Source: Streptomyces luomodiensis (GTDB lineage Bacteria > Actinomycetota > Actinomycetes > Streptomycetales > Streptomycetaceae). Taken from it: 64,000 nt of DNA. The position numbers and the translations under genes are program-made. The notes beneath the pieces are model-generated. The model saw only the letters and a list, made by a program, of their open reading frames with translations. It was not told the DNA's origin and ran no database searches. Below, in pieces: positions 10,401 through 17,868 of this stretch (position 1 is the first letter of the stretch; each line of letters opens with the position of its first letter). The DNA is taken from the NCBI RefSeq assembly GCF_031679605.1, contig NZ_CP117522.1, positions 3,782,001 through 3,846,000 on the forward strand. The letters are read 5' to 3'.

Positions 10401-11979
10401 CCGCCGAGGTGGCGTCGTCGAGGATGAGCAGCCGGGGGTCGGTGAGGATCGCGCGGGCCAGGGCCAGCCGCTGGCGCTGGCCGCCGGAGAGGGTCAGCCC
10501 CTGTTCGCCGACCTCGGTGTCGTAGCCGTCCGGCAGTGCCGTGATGAAACCGTCGGCCTGCGCGGCGCGCGCGGCGGCCCGGATGCGTTCCTCGGACGCG
10601 TCCGGCAGCCCGTAGGCGAGGTTGGCGCGCACCGTGTCGGAGAAGAGGAAGCTGTCCTCCGGCACCAGTCCGATCGCCCCGCGCAGCGAGTCGTACGTCA
10701 GCTCCCGCACATCGTGGCCGCCGATCCGCACCGCCCCCGACGACACGTCGTAGAAGCGCGGCAGCAGCATGGACAGCGTCGACTTGCCGCTTCCGGAGGC
10801 GCCCACGACGGCCAGGGTCTCGCCCGGTTCGATCCGCAGGGACACCTCGGACAGCACCGGGCGCTCGGGGTCGTAGCCGAAGCTCACCCGGTCGAACTCG
10901 ACCGTCGCGGGGGCGTCCTCGGGGAGCTCCCGGGCGTCGGGGCGCTCGTCGATGACCGGCTCGGTGTCGATCAGCTCGAAGACGCGCTCGACCCCGGCCC
11001 GCGCCTGCTGCCCGACGGTCAGGATCATCGTGAGCATCCGCACCGGCGCCACGAGCTGGGCGAGGTAGGTGGAGAAGGCCACGAAGGTGCCGAGGGTGAT
11101 CTGGCCCCGCGTGGCCATCCAGCCGCCGAGCGCCAGCATGGCGACCTGGCCGAGGGCGGGGACGGCCTGGAGGGCGGGGGTGTAGCGGGAGTTCAGCCGT
11201 ACGGTCCGCAGCCGGGCGGCGAACAGCCGGCGGCCGACCTCCCGCAGCTTGTCGGTCTCCTGCGCCTCCTGCCCGAACCCCTTGACCACCCGGACACCGG
11301 TCACGGCCCCGTCGACGACCCCCGCGACGGCGGCCGCCTGCCCCTGGGCGTACCAGGTGGCGGGGAAGAGCCGGACGCGGCTGCGCGAGGCGAGGATCCA
11401 CAGGGCGGGGGCGACGGCGAGGGCGACGACGGTGAGCAGCGGTGACAGCACCGCCATCACGACGAGGGAGACCAGGAAGAGCAGTACGTTGCCGATCATC
11501 ATCGGCACCATGAAGAGCAGGCCCTGGATCAGCTGGAGGTCGCTGGTGGCCCGGCCGATGATCTGGCCGGTGGAGAGGTTGTCCTGCCGCCTGCCGTCGA
11601 AGCGGGTGATCGCCGCGAACATATCGGTGCGCAGCGCGTGCTGGACGTCGAGGGCGAGCCGTCCGCCGTAGAAACGGCGGATGTAGGTGAGGACGTACAC
11701 CACGAGCGCGGCGACGATCAGCAGGGTGGCCCAGGGGGCGAGTGACCGGTCGTGCCGGACGATCACATCGTCGATGATCAGCTTCGGCACCAGTGGGACG
11801 AGCGCCATGACGGCCATCCCGACGAGCGAGGCGCCCAGCGCGAGCAGCACATCGCCGCGGTACCGCCAGCAGTAGCCGAACAGCCGCCGTACCCAGCCCT
11901 GTCCTGCATCCGCGCCGCCGGCGTCCGCTCCGCCCGCTTTGACCGCTCCGCCCGTTTCGCCAGCCGCTACGTCCGCCAC
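7402..11979 (-). CDS. Fused two-half ABC exporter (TMD-NBD-linker-TMD-NBD)
   Basis: 1525 residues from GTG 11979, chosen because GGAGG lies seven bases upstream; a longer frame to 12024 has none. The first half has six membrane segments (about residues 30-330) and an NBD with Walker A GASGSGKST near 393, signature LSGGQ and Walker B LLILDDATSAVD. The position of the catalytic glutamate is Asp (residue 522). The second half (from about residue 940) has a full set: GETGAGKST, LSAGQ, and LLLDEAT with Glu 1443. One degenerate site paired with the altered partner signature is the known pattern of heterodimeric exporters such as TM287/288 and LmrCD, so here both subunits appear fused. The linker (about 595-935) is Ala/Gly/Pro-rich and repetitive. 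It is a single gene; substrate, drug or lipid, is unknown. Confidence 0.9.
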   Translation of the reverse strand: MADVAAGETGGAVKAGGADAGGADAGQGWVRRLFGYCWRYRGDVLLALGASLVGMAVMALVPLVPKLIIDDVIVRHDRSLAPWATLLIVAALVVYVLTYIRRFYGGRLALDVQHALRTDMFAAITRFDGRRQDNLSTGQIIGRATSDLQLIQGLLFMVPMMIGNVLLFLVSLVVMAVLSPLLTVVALAVAPALWILASRSRVRLFPATWYAQGQAAAVAGVVDGAVTGVRVVKGFGQEAQETDKLREVGRRLFAARLRTVRLNSRYTPALQAVPALGQVAMLALGGWMATRGQITLGTFVAFSTYLAQLVAPVRMLTMILTVGQQARAGVERVFELIDTEPVIDERPDARELPEDAPATVEFDRVSFGYDPERPVLSEVSLRIEPGETLAVVGASGSGKSTLSMLLPRFYDVSSGAVRIGGHDVRELTYDSLRGAIGLVPEDSFLFSDTVRANLAYGLPDASEERIRAAARAAQADGFITALPDGYDTEVGEQGLTLSGGQRQRLALARAILTDPRLLILDDATSAVDARVEHEIHEALRGVMAGRTTLLIAHRPSTLALADRIAVMERGRVVDVGTDEELRARSAVYRSLLTDDAPAAPAAPGADGTAARGADAPAPAPAHTEPRGGATRAAGFAGAFGGESAATGLAEPYLDGEPSADGDGPARDREGCPHPAAGVRARGGDDPAHRGGAQGRTEAGRTGAFGGKAAPAGPTAPCRDGERQENGGPEAAGRADAPVADRAEPGAAEVGTGDGHGGRPDAGADLCPRGGDDPAHATGETGRDGLMPELWARSDGSGEERCRPHGGDDPDHARAGDRAGATGLAGASGGAAGAEGPSEPYPAPGPRPDGAGTGPERGATRERGVAPEQGVSRDTTPEQGVTPELWVRSDGEGRKAGAPAAGAGAVAGPGFAGALSGMPATPELLAKVAALPPATDTPDIDEERATRPEEAYGLRRLLRGFGAPLALALLLVAVDAIAGLLLPVLIRHGIDQGVQRLALGAVWTASGLALLVVLVQWAAQIGETRMTGRTGERVLYALRVKIFAQLQRLGLDYYERELTGKIMTRMTTDVDALSTFLQTGLVTAVVSLLTFFGILVALLIIDVQLALVVFLTLPPLVLGTVLFRRRSVKAYQLARERVSVVNADLQESVAGLRIVQAFGRERSGRERFAARSDAYRQARLRGQRLISVYFPFVQLLSSVASALVLIVGAGRVGDGTLTAGALVAYLLYIDLFFAPVQQLSQVFDGYQQATVSLGRIQELLREPTTTPVADAPREVRGMRGEITFDEVRFRYGDGEEALAGISLTIPAGQTVAFVGETGAGKSTLVKLVARFYDPTGGAVRVDGTDLRELDLAGYRRHLGVVPQEPYLFAGTVRDAIAYGRPDASDAEVEAAARAVGAHAMVASLDGGYLHEVSERGRNLSAGQRQLIALARAELVDPDVLLLDEATAALDLATEALVNQATDRLTGRRTTLVVAHRLTTAARADRVVVLDHGRVVEDGTHEELVARDGRYAELWRTFMGETAPAVA
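9240..10200 (-). repeat. Degenerate coding repeats in the ABC fusion linker
   Basis: The linker contains recurring peptide blocks. GGDDPAH or GGDDPDH occurs three times. TGAFGGK/AGAFGGE/AGASGG blocks are each followed by an EPYLDGE-, APCRDGE- or EPYPAPG-like segment. MPELWARSDG and TPELWVRSDG also recur. The order suggests several decayed copies of one unit of about 70-80 residues. Boundaries are approximate. Confidence 0.65.
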
Positions 11980-12160
11980 CCGTGAACCTCCCGATCCGCA
12001 CACTCTTCCGGAAGGCGGCAACACACTGAGGTGCGGATTTCATCCTGCCGCAACAAACGGACCGGGGCGCGTCAGGCCACCGGACCCCGGACCGCCCCTG
12101 CTCACCCGTCCTGATCAGGGTGGCCCCGGCCGGGCCGGGATGTCGTCGGCCTGCTGCGCA

Positions 12161-12194
12161 CGGGCGGACCGGGCGGACCGGACGGACCGGGCAC
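12161..12194. repeat. 9-bp tandem repeat downstream of a response regulator gene
   Basis: CGGGCGGAC occurs at 12161 and 12170, with a one-base variant at 12179 and a partial copy at 12188. The array starts about 14 bases beyond the stop codon of the minus-strand response regulator (12208). Confidence 0.65.
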
Positions 12195-12207
12195 CGGGTG
12201 AACCAGG

Positions 12208-12882
12208 TCAGAACGCGGCCGGGCGCACCAGTCCCGTCTCGTAGGCGAACACCGCCGCCTGGGTCCGGTCACGCAGCTCCAGCTTGGCCAGGATGCGGCT
12301 GACATGGGTCTTCACGGTCTGCTCGGCCAGCACCAGCCGTTCGGCGATCTCCGCGTTCGACAGCCCCTGGGCGATCAGGGTGAGCACCTCGGTCTCGCGC
12401 TCGGTCAGGTTTCCGACGCGCTCTTTGAGCGGGGCCCGGTGCCCGGCCGTCACCCGGGAGAACTCGCCGATCAGGCGCTTGGTGATGTTCGGCGCCAGCA
12501 GTGCGTCACCGGCCGCCACCACCCGTACCGCCTGGGCCAGTTCGTCCGCCGAGGCGTCCTTGAGCAGAAACCCGGACGCGCCCGCGCGCAGCGCCTCGTA
12601 GACGTATTCGTCGAGGTCGAAGGTGGTCAGCACGAGGACCTTGACGGTGGCGTCGGCGGGTTCGGTGAGCCGGCGGGTGGCCTCGATACCGCCGACACCC
12701 GGCATCCGTATGTCCATCAGCACGACGTCGGGGGCGAGTTCGGCGACCTGGTCGACGGCGTCGGCGCCGTCCACGGCCTGGCCGACAACCTCGATGTCCG
12801 GTTCCGCGTTCAGCAGGACCGTGAAGCCCTGGCGGACCATCATCTGGTCGTCGGCGATCAGCACCCGGATGGTCGTCGTCAT
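12208..12882 (-). CDS. NarL/LuxR-type two-component response regulator
   Basis: 224 residues. The receiver domain (about 1-125) has the acidic pair D11-D12, phosphoacceptor D57 in VVLMDIRMPG, the conserved T in VLVLTTFD and K in GFLLKDAS. The C-terminal LuxR helix-turn-helix is at about 160-215 (LTERETEVLTLIAQGLSNAEIAERL and TVKTHVSRILAKL). Its ATG overlaps the TGA of the histidine kinase gene by four bases, so the two are translationally coupled. It should be phosphorylated by that kinase and control genes that may include its own operon of hydrolase and acyltransferase. Confidence 0.93.
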   Translation of the reverse strand: MTTTIRVLIADDQMMVRQGFTVLLNAEPDIEVVGQAVDGADAVDQVAELAPDVVLMDIRMPGVGGIEATRRLTEPADATVKVLVLTTFDLDEYVYEALRAGASGFLLKDASADELAQAVRVVAAGDALLAPNITKRLIGEFSRVTAGHRAPLKERVGNLTERETEVLTLIAQGLSNAEIAERLVLAEQTVKTHVSRILAKLELRDRTQAAVFAYETGLVRPAAF

Positions 12883-14270
12883 GCGGTGTCCTCGGCGGTC
12901 TCGGTCGCGGCGGTGCCGGTCGCCGCGGTCTCGGGCGCGGGGCTGCCGGTCGCCGCGGTGGCTCGGGCGGGGTCGTGCGTGGGCAGCACGGCGGTCACCT
13001 CGTAACCGCCGTCCGGCGTCGGGCCGGTGGTCAGCTCGCCCCCTAGCATCGCAGCGCGCTCCCGCATCCCGAGCAGCCCGTGCCCGGCGCCCGGTGAGGG
13101 CGGGGCGGGCCGGTCCGGCGGGGTGTTGACGACCCGGACGGTGAGCCCGCGCCGCTGGTACCCCAGCTCCACCCGTGCCTCGGCCCCCGGCGCGTGCCGC
13201 ATCAGATTGCTCAGCGCCTCCTGCACGATGCGGAACGCCGACAGCTCGACACCCGGCGGCAGCGGCCGCCGCTCCCCGGTGACCTCGGTGCCGATCGCGA
13301 TCCCGGTCCCCCGCACCGTGCCCACCAGCTCGTCCAGCCGGTCCAGGGTGGGCTGCGGGGCGTGCCGGGCGGCGTCGGCCAGGGGGTCCTCGGAGCGCAG
13401 CACACCCAGCACCCGGCGCAGTTCGGCCAGCGCCTCGACCGCGTTCTGACGGATGCCCGCGAGGTTCTCCTTCAGCTCGTCCGAGGGGTTCTCGGCCAGA
13501 TGCGGGGCGACCTGCGCCTGGATGGAGATCACCGACATGTGATGCGCCACCACGTCGTGCAGTTCACGGGCGATCCGGCTGCGTTCCTCCAGCAGGGTGC
13601 GCCGGGCCCGTTCCTCCGCGGTGAGCTCCTCCTGCTCGACCAGCCGGGTCCGGGCCACCCGGCGCCCGCGCAGCGCGGCGCCCACCACCACGGCGATCGC
13701 GAACCACAGGGTGCCCGTGTTGAGGACCGCGGTGTGGGCCGCCAAGTGGTCCTCGGTGTGGCGCCGCAGGCCGATGAGCACATTGAGCGCCCCCGACAGC
13801 AGGGTCAGCACCAGCGCCTCGACCACGATCCGCGGGCGGACCCGCAGCGCGAGGAGGAACAGCAGGAGGGTGTGCAGCGCCATCTGCCCGTCGTTCCAGG
13901 GCCAGTGCGCGGGATTCTCGCCGCACACCGCCGCCAGGAAGAGCACGGCGGTCGACAGCCACCAGGCGGCTATGGGCCGGGTCAGCGCGAGGAGGACGGC
14001 CACCGACTGGAGCACCACGAACAGCAGCGGATCGGGCCCCGGCACGGACGCGACGCGGGGCCCGTCCATCTCGATCACGTTGAGCTGGCCCATGAGCACG
14101 GCGCAGAGCACCACCAGCACATGGGGTGTCCAGGCCAGCCAGCGCATCCGCGGCAGCGGGTCGCGCGCCAGGGTGCACAGGTCCTCGCGCAGGACGCGCG
14201 GCACCGCCCGCAGCCCCGCCGTCAGTCGCCCCGCCCTCGTACCGCCCGTCATGACCTTGACCCTAGACAT
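12879..14270 (-). CDS. NarL-partner sensor histidine kinase (HisKA_3)
   Basis: 463 residues if started at ATG 14270. Membrane segments occupy about residues 40-210. The HisKA_3 dimerisation helix follows, with the phosphoacceptor His in ERSRIARELHDVVAHHMSVI. The ATPase domain is at about 330-430, ending with a GHGLLGMRERAAML G-box. The C-terminal tail is an Ala/Thr/Glu-rich repeat region (ATAATGSPAPETAATGTAATETAE) with no known role. The start overlaps the end of the acyltransferase gene by eight bases. A second ATG at 14252 is possible, and neither has a strong ribosome site. It is the third gene of a coupled four-gene operon. Confidence 0.9.
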   Translation of the reverse strand: MSRVKVMTGGTRAGRLTAGLRAVPRVLREDLCTLARDPLPRMRWLAWTPHVLVVLCAVLMGQLNVIEMDGPRVASVPGPDPLLFVVLQSVAVLLALTRPIAAWWLSTAVLFLAAVCGENPAHWPWNDGQMALHTLLLFLLALRVRPRIVVEALVLTLLSGALNVLIGLRRHTEDHLAAHTAVLNTGTLWFAIAVVVGAALRGRRVARTRLVEQEELTAEERARRTLLEERSRIARELHDVVAHHMSVISIQAQVAPHLAENPSDELKENLAGIRQNAVEALAELRRVLGVLRSEDPLADAARHAPQPTLDRLDELVGTVRGTGIAIGTEVTGERRPLPPGVELSAFRIVQEALSNLMRHAPGAEARVELGYQRRGLTVRVVNTPPDRPAPPSPGAGHGLLGMRERAAMLGGELTTGPTPDGGYEVTAVLPTHDPARATAATGSPAPETAATGTAATETAEDTA

Positions 14271-15498
14271 TCCGCTCCGCCACCTGCCCGGCCCCCCGCG
14301 TGGGACGTCCCCCGCGGACGGGCCGGCCCCCGCGACGGACGACCCGGCTGCCGCCCTTCCGCGGCCGCCCCGCCTCGTAGCTGTGGAACGCCGCCCAGCA
14401 GATCAGCAGCGCCACCGCGAACACCGGCAGCCACAGCAGCCGGTCGACCACCCAGCCGGGGCCGTCGGGCACGGTGTGCAGTCCGGCCAGCGGTCCGGCC
14501 GGCCGCAGGGCGGTCACGGTGACCGCCATCATCGCGGTCTGGTGCCACAGGAATATCGTCATCGCGGAGAGGTTGACCAGCGCCACCGCCGCCCACGCGG
14601 CGGGCCGCGCCATCGCCCGGCGCAGCGGACCGCGCAGCAGCAGGGCCGCGCCGCACTGGGCGAGGCCGAAGGTGACGGCGGCCAGGGTGGGTGGGTTGAG
14701 GTTGGAGACCGGGGCGCCGGGCACCCCGACCATGGCCGCCGGATAGCCGCCGACCAGAACGAGCCCGGCGGTGACGACCACGCCCCCGATCAGCAGCACC
14801 CACCCGGCCAACCGCCCGGCCAACCGCCCGCGCGGCCGGCCCTGGCCCCACATGGCGCCCAGGCAGTACGGAACCAGCCAGCCCGCCGGCAGGTTGATCC
14901 AGCCGAGCCAGGCCGGGCCGTCGAAGCCGAACCGGACCAGGTCCACATGCAGTACGACGGCGAGCGGCCACAGCGGATGCAGCCGCGCCACCAGCGGGGT
15001 CGCGGCCGTGAGCACCGCGTAGACCAGCAGGAACCACAGCGGGGACAGGACGAGTTCGAGCAGCGTGTGCACGGTCAGCAGGCTCACCCCGGAGCCGAGC
15101 AGCACCCCCGCCGCCACGGCCCACACGGTGAGCACGACGGCGACGGGCCGGAACAGCCGGGCCAGCCGGGCCCGCAGCCACCGCCGGTAGCCGACGCCCC
15201 GGGCGCGGGCGGCGGCGTAGCCCTTGGCAGCCGTGTGTCCGCCGACCAGGAAGAACAGCGCGAGGGTCTGGAACACCCAGGAGACCGGGGTGAGTTCGGG
15301 CTGGTACCGCAGCGGGCTGGCCGCGCGCAGGGTGCCGCTGTCGGCGACGAGCGCGGTCACCAGCCAGTGGCCGAGCACGACACCAAGGATGGCGACGGCC
15401 CGCAGGGCGTCCACGGCACGGTCGCGGCCGGGCGGGGTGGCGGCGTCGATCCGCCGCACGAGGGCACGCACCCGGCCAAGGCCACGGAGGTCACGCAT
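14263..15498 (-). CDS. Acyltransferase family 3 integral membrane protein
   Basis: 411 residues from ATG 15498. There are about ten predicted membrane segments. The family start RDRAVDALRAVAILGVVLGHWLV contains the conserved Arg and His of acyltransferase-3 proteins. ALFFLVGGHTAAKGY is the second conserved loop. These enzymes O-acylate sugars, peptidoglycan, antibiotics or lipids at the membrane, usually passing an acyl group outward. The C-terminus is a basic Arg/Gly-rich tail. The gene begins inside the last codons of the upstream secreted hydrolase and ends inside the kinase start. This makes it part of a tightly coupled operon and suggests that hydrolase and acyltransferase act on the same extracellular substrate. 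Substrate unknown. Confidence 0.87.
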   Translation of the reverse strand: MRDLRGLGRVRALVRRIDAATPPGRDRAVDALRAVAILGVVLGHWLVTALVADSGTLRAASPLRYQPELTPVSWVFQTLALFFLVGGHTAAKGYAAARARGVGYRRWLRARLARLFRPVAVVLTVWAVAAGVLLGSGVSLLTVHTLLELVLSPLWFLLVYAVLTAATPLVARLHPLWPLAVVLHVDLVRFGFDGPAWLGWINLPAGWLVPYCLGAMWGQGRPRGRLAGRLAGWVLLIGGVVVTAGLVLVGGYPAAMVGVPGAPVSNLNPPTLAAVTFGLAQCGAALLLRGPLRRAMARPAAWAAVALVNLSAMTIFLWHQTAMMAVTVTALRPAGPLAGLHTVPDGPGWVVDRLLWLPVFAVALLICWAAFHSYEAGRPRKGGSRVVRRGGRPVRGGRPTRGAGQVAERNV

Positions 15499-16414
15499 CA
15501 CGGCCCGCCACGATGCGGCTCATGCTCGCCAGGGCGGTGGACCCGGGCTTGAGGTAGTCGCTGTGCCCGGCGTCCCCCGCGTCGAAGACCCGTGCGCCGA
15601 ACTCCCGCGAGACCGGGTCGGTACCGAAGCCGACGGTCGTGACCAGCAGCGGTATCCGCACATGCGGCACCCCGCCGATCCAGTCGCTCCCGCCCCGCCC
15701 GGCCCAGACGGTGGCCCGGGTGCGCAGCTGCCGGGCGCTGTCGAACCCGGTGCCGGGGCTGCCGTACAGGACGATGTCCTCGGCGTCCAGTCCATGTGCG
15801 GCCCTGGCGCAGACCACGGAACCGTAGGAGTGGCACAGCAGCGAGATCCGGGCCCCGGGCTTGGCCGCGGCCAACTCCCGGACGAACGAGGTGAGTCGGG
15901 GCGCCGCGCTGTCGGCCGTCCCCGTGGTCAGCACCTCGGGTTCCACGGTGCCGGGCGTCCTGTACCCGAGCCAGCTGACGACGGCGGCCTTCTCCCCCAG
16001 CCGACGGCTCAGCGCGAGGGCCCCGTTCCGGAGCCGCGCGTAGGTGTCCAGGCTGGTGTCCGACCCCGGTACCAGCACCGCGACCCGCCGGGCGCGCCCC
16101 AGGTCCCCGTACACCTCGACGGCACGCCCCCCGTCCCGCCCGTCGAAGGACAGAAAGCGCCGCCCCGGCTTCCGCATGGTCCGCAGGGCGGCCGCCCGCC
16201 GCCGGTCCCCGTGCCGGTCGGCCATCCGCTCGGCCGCCCGGATCCCCTCCCGGTTGGCCGCGTACCGCTCCTGAAGCCCCGCGACGCTCACCGGCCCCAG
16301 CGCCACGGGCTTCGGCGCCGGCACCTCACCGGGCCCGGAGGCCCCCACCAGGGGTACCACCACCGAGGCGGTGACCAGCGCCGCGAGCAGGGCGCGACGA
16401 AGACGGGACGCCAT
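15491..16414 (-). CDS. Secreted alpha/beta hydrolase (DUF1023 type)
   Basis: 307 residues. The signal peptide MASRLRRALLAALVTASVVVPLVGA is followed by a mature domain. LLCHSYGSVVCARAA contains the nucleophile Ser in a GxSxG-like elbow (H-S-Y-G). VAVLVPGSDTSLDTY is the oxyanion-hole region. DAGDAGHSDYL is a likely His site. This DUF1023 group in actinobacteria includes uncharacterised esterases or amidases. It is the first gene of the hydrolase-acyltransferase-kinase-regulator operon. The ribosome site GGAAGGA, eight bases before ATG 16414, lies in one arm of an inverted repeat (16422-16456), so translation could be controlled by folding of the leader. Confidence 0.85.
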   Translation of the reverse strand: MASRLRRALLAALVTASVVVPLVGASGPGEVPAPKPVALGPVSVAGLQERYAANREGIRAAERMADRHGDRRRAAALRTMRKPGRRFLSFDGRDGGRAVEVYGDLGRARRVAVLVPGSDTSLDTYARLRNGALALSRRLGEKAAVVSWLGYRTPGTVEPEVLTTGTADSAAPRLTSFVRELAAAKPGARISLLCHSYGSVVCARAAHGLDAEDIVLYGSPGTGFDSARQLRTRATVWAGRGGSDWIGGVPHVRIPLLVTTVGFGTDPVSREFGARVFDAGDAGHSDYLKPGSTALASMSRIVAGRDA

Positions 16415-16421
16415 GACTGTT

Positions 16422-16456
16422 CCTTCCGTACCGACCGATGTCGTGAGTACGGAAGG
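16422..16456 (-). promoter_or_regulatory. Inverted repeat covering the hydrolase ribosome-binding site
   Basis: CCTTCCGTAC at 16422-16431 is the exact complement of GTACGGAAGG at 16447-16456, with a 15-base spacer. In the minus-strand mRNA the arm next to the start contains the Shine-Dalgarno GGAAGG. The element could be a leader hairpin that hides the ribosome site, or a DNA operator, perhaps for the response regulator of the same operon. Confidence 0.6.
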
Positions 16457-16636
16457 TACGAAGCCGGCCGTGTGGTCGGCGTCCCACCAGGGAGTGCATC
16501 TGGGGGGTAGCTCTCAGGTATGACGGGGACGAGGATGCGCTCCGATGCGCCGTTGACGTACCGTCACGCGCCGCACGATGGTCATACAGCCGACTCACGG
16601 TGAGTGATCCGCCGATGACAGCACGGAGGAACGTGC

Positions 16637-16888
16637 ATGAATGAAGTCGCCCCCATGCCATGGGGCCTGACCCGTATGAAGCCATTCCCATCAGGCGCAC
16701 ACCTTCCCCACGCCACTGTCGTGCTCGATCCAGAGACACAGACCGGATGCTGGTCCGTGGAGGACGGCGACCTCGCCCCCGTGGCGGCCAAGCACAAAAG
16801 ATCCGAAACCTCGAAAGAGACCAAGCCGAAGACCAGCTTGGACGGCAATACGGACGAGGGGAGCGACCAGAGCGGGGACAACGACTGA
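16637..16888 (+). CDS. tgmA: ATP-grasp-modified RiPP (graspetide) precursor peptide
   Basis: 83 residues; ATG 16637 has AGGA six bases upstream. The leader part includes MPWGLTRMKPFPSG and ATVVLDPETQTGCW, matching the GRASP_targ type of precursor found next to ATP-grasp ligases. The C-terminal core begins near KHKRSETSKETKPK. It is rich in Thr/Ser (S56, T58, S59, T62, T66, S67), then has a D69-G70-N71 turn, then acidic residues D73, E74, D77, D81 and D83. This order of hydroxyl donors, an Asp-Gly loop and carboxylate acceptors fits side-chain ester cross-links plus aspartimide formation at D69. The stop TGA overlaps the ligase start (TGATG), so the two are translationally coupled. Ring pattern and cleavage site are not known. 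Confidence 0.85.
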   Translation: MNEVAPMPWGLTRMKPFPSGAHLPHATVVLDPETQTGCWSVEDGDLAPVAAKHKRSETSKETKPKTSLDGNTDEGSDQSGDND

Positions 16889-17868
16889 TGAGCCGAGCCG
16901 GGAAGGACTCGGCGGTGCTCGTGGTGACCGCGTTGGATGATGTCACCGCAGACCTCGTCATCCAGGTGCTCAACGAGCGGAAAGTCCCCGCCGTCCGACT
17001 GGACCTCGGCGACTTCCCCACATCCGTGACGACGGACGCGTATCTCGGCCAGACCGGAATCAGCGGCCACGTGATCACGGAGACCCGCGCCCTGGACCTG
17101 GCGAGGGTCCGGTCGGTCTACTGGCGGCGCCCGAGTCCCTACACCAGTTCCGCGGACTTGACCGAGCAAGACGCCCAGTGGTGCGTCGAACAGGCCAGAT
17201 ATGGGCTCGGTGGCATTCTGGCCGCGCTTCCGGGCGCCCATTACGTGAACCACCCGTGGCGCAACCGCGACGCCGAATACAAACCCGCCCAGCTCGCGAC
17301 GGCAGCGCGGTGCGGACTGCCCGTGCTACCGACTTTAATCACCAACGACCCTGGTAAGGCGACCCGGTTCGCCATCGACCACGGTCCGGTGGTCTACAAA
17401 CCACTACGGAACAGCGACTACCTCAGCGAGGACGCCCAAGCTCTCACGGTGTGGGTCGACGAGGTGGACCCGGTGAGCATCGGCCCAGGTCTGGCGCAGA
17501 CCATGCACCTCTTCCAACGACGGCTGGACAAGGTGGCCGACATACGGCTCACAGCGGTGGGCGAGCACGTCTTCGCCGTACGCATCGACGGGTCACCTGG
17601 TCTTGACTGGCGCCGCGACTACGACGCACTGCGCTACACCCTGGTCGAGCCACCGCCGGCGGTGGTCAAGGGTGTTCACGCCTATCTGGACGCCTTCCAT
17701 CTGAGCTTTGGCGCCTTCGACTTCGGTCTCGACCGCGCTGGCCGCTGGTGGATGTACGAATGCAACCCGAACGGCCAGTGGGCGTGGTTCCCGGCCCACA
17801 TCACCGAACGAATCGCCCAAGCCCTCGCAAACCAACTCCAGTGCCGAGGACAGTTACATGACTGCTGA
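16888..17868 (+). CDS. tgmB: ATP-grasp ligase maturing the RiPP precursor
   Basis: 326 residues. The N-terminal domain begins VLVVTALDDVTADLVIQVLNERK. The ATP-grasp fold follows, with VVYKPLRNSDYL (nucleotide-binding lysine region), DIRLTAVGEHVFAVRIDG and the metal-binding end FDFGLDRAGRWWMYECNPNG, holding the E and N expected to bind Mg2+. The family phosphorylates Asp/Glu side chains of the precursor and joins them to Thr/Ser or Lys as esters or amides. Codon 150 (17335-17337) is TTA, decoded only by the bldA tRNA in Streptomyces. Product formation may therefore be tied to development. Its end overlaps the methyltransferase start by 11 bases. Confidence 0.92.
   Translation: MSRAGKDSAVLVVTALDDVTADLVIQVLNERKVPAVRLDLGDFPTSVTTDAYLGQTGISGHVITETRALDLARVRSVYWRRPSPYTSSADLTEQDAQWCVEQARYGLGGILAALPGAHYVNHPWRNRDAEYKPAQLATAARCGLPVLPTLITNDPGKATRFAIDHGPVVYKPLRNSDYLSEDAQALTVWVDEVDPVSIGPGLAQTMHLFQRRLDKVADIRLTAVGEHVFAVRIDGSPGLDWRRDYDALRYTLVEPPPAVVKGVHAYLDAFHLSFGAFDFGLDRAGRWWMYECNPNGQWAWFPAHITERIAQALANQLQCRGQLHDC

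Noticed and set aside
7231..11445. Very long plus-strand open frame (1404 codons) opposite the ABC gene
   Set aside because: It is antisense to a gene with clear ABC motifs, is Arg/Gly/Pro/His-rich without domains, and has no ribosome site. Long antisense frames are common in GC-rich DNA.
14252..14254. Alternative kinase start ATG 14252
   Set aside because: Cannot be separated from ATG 14270 on sequence alone; the longer form was kept because its overlap with the acyltransferase end fits operon coupling.
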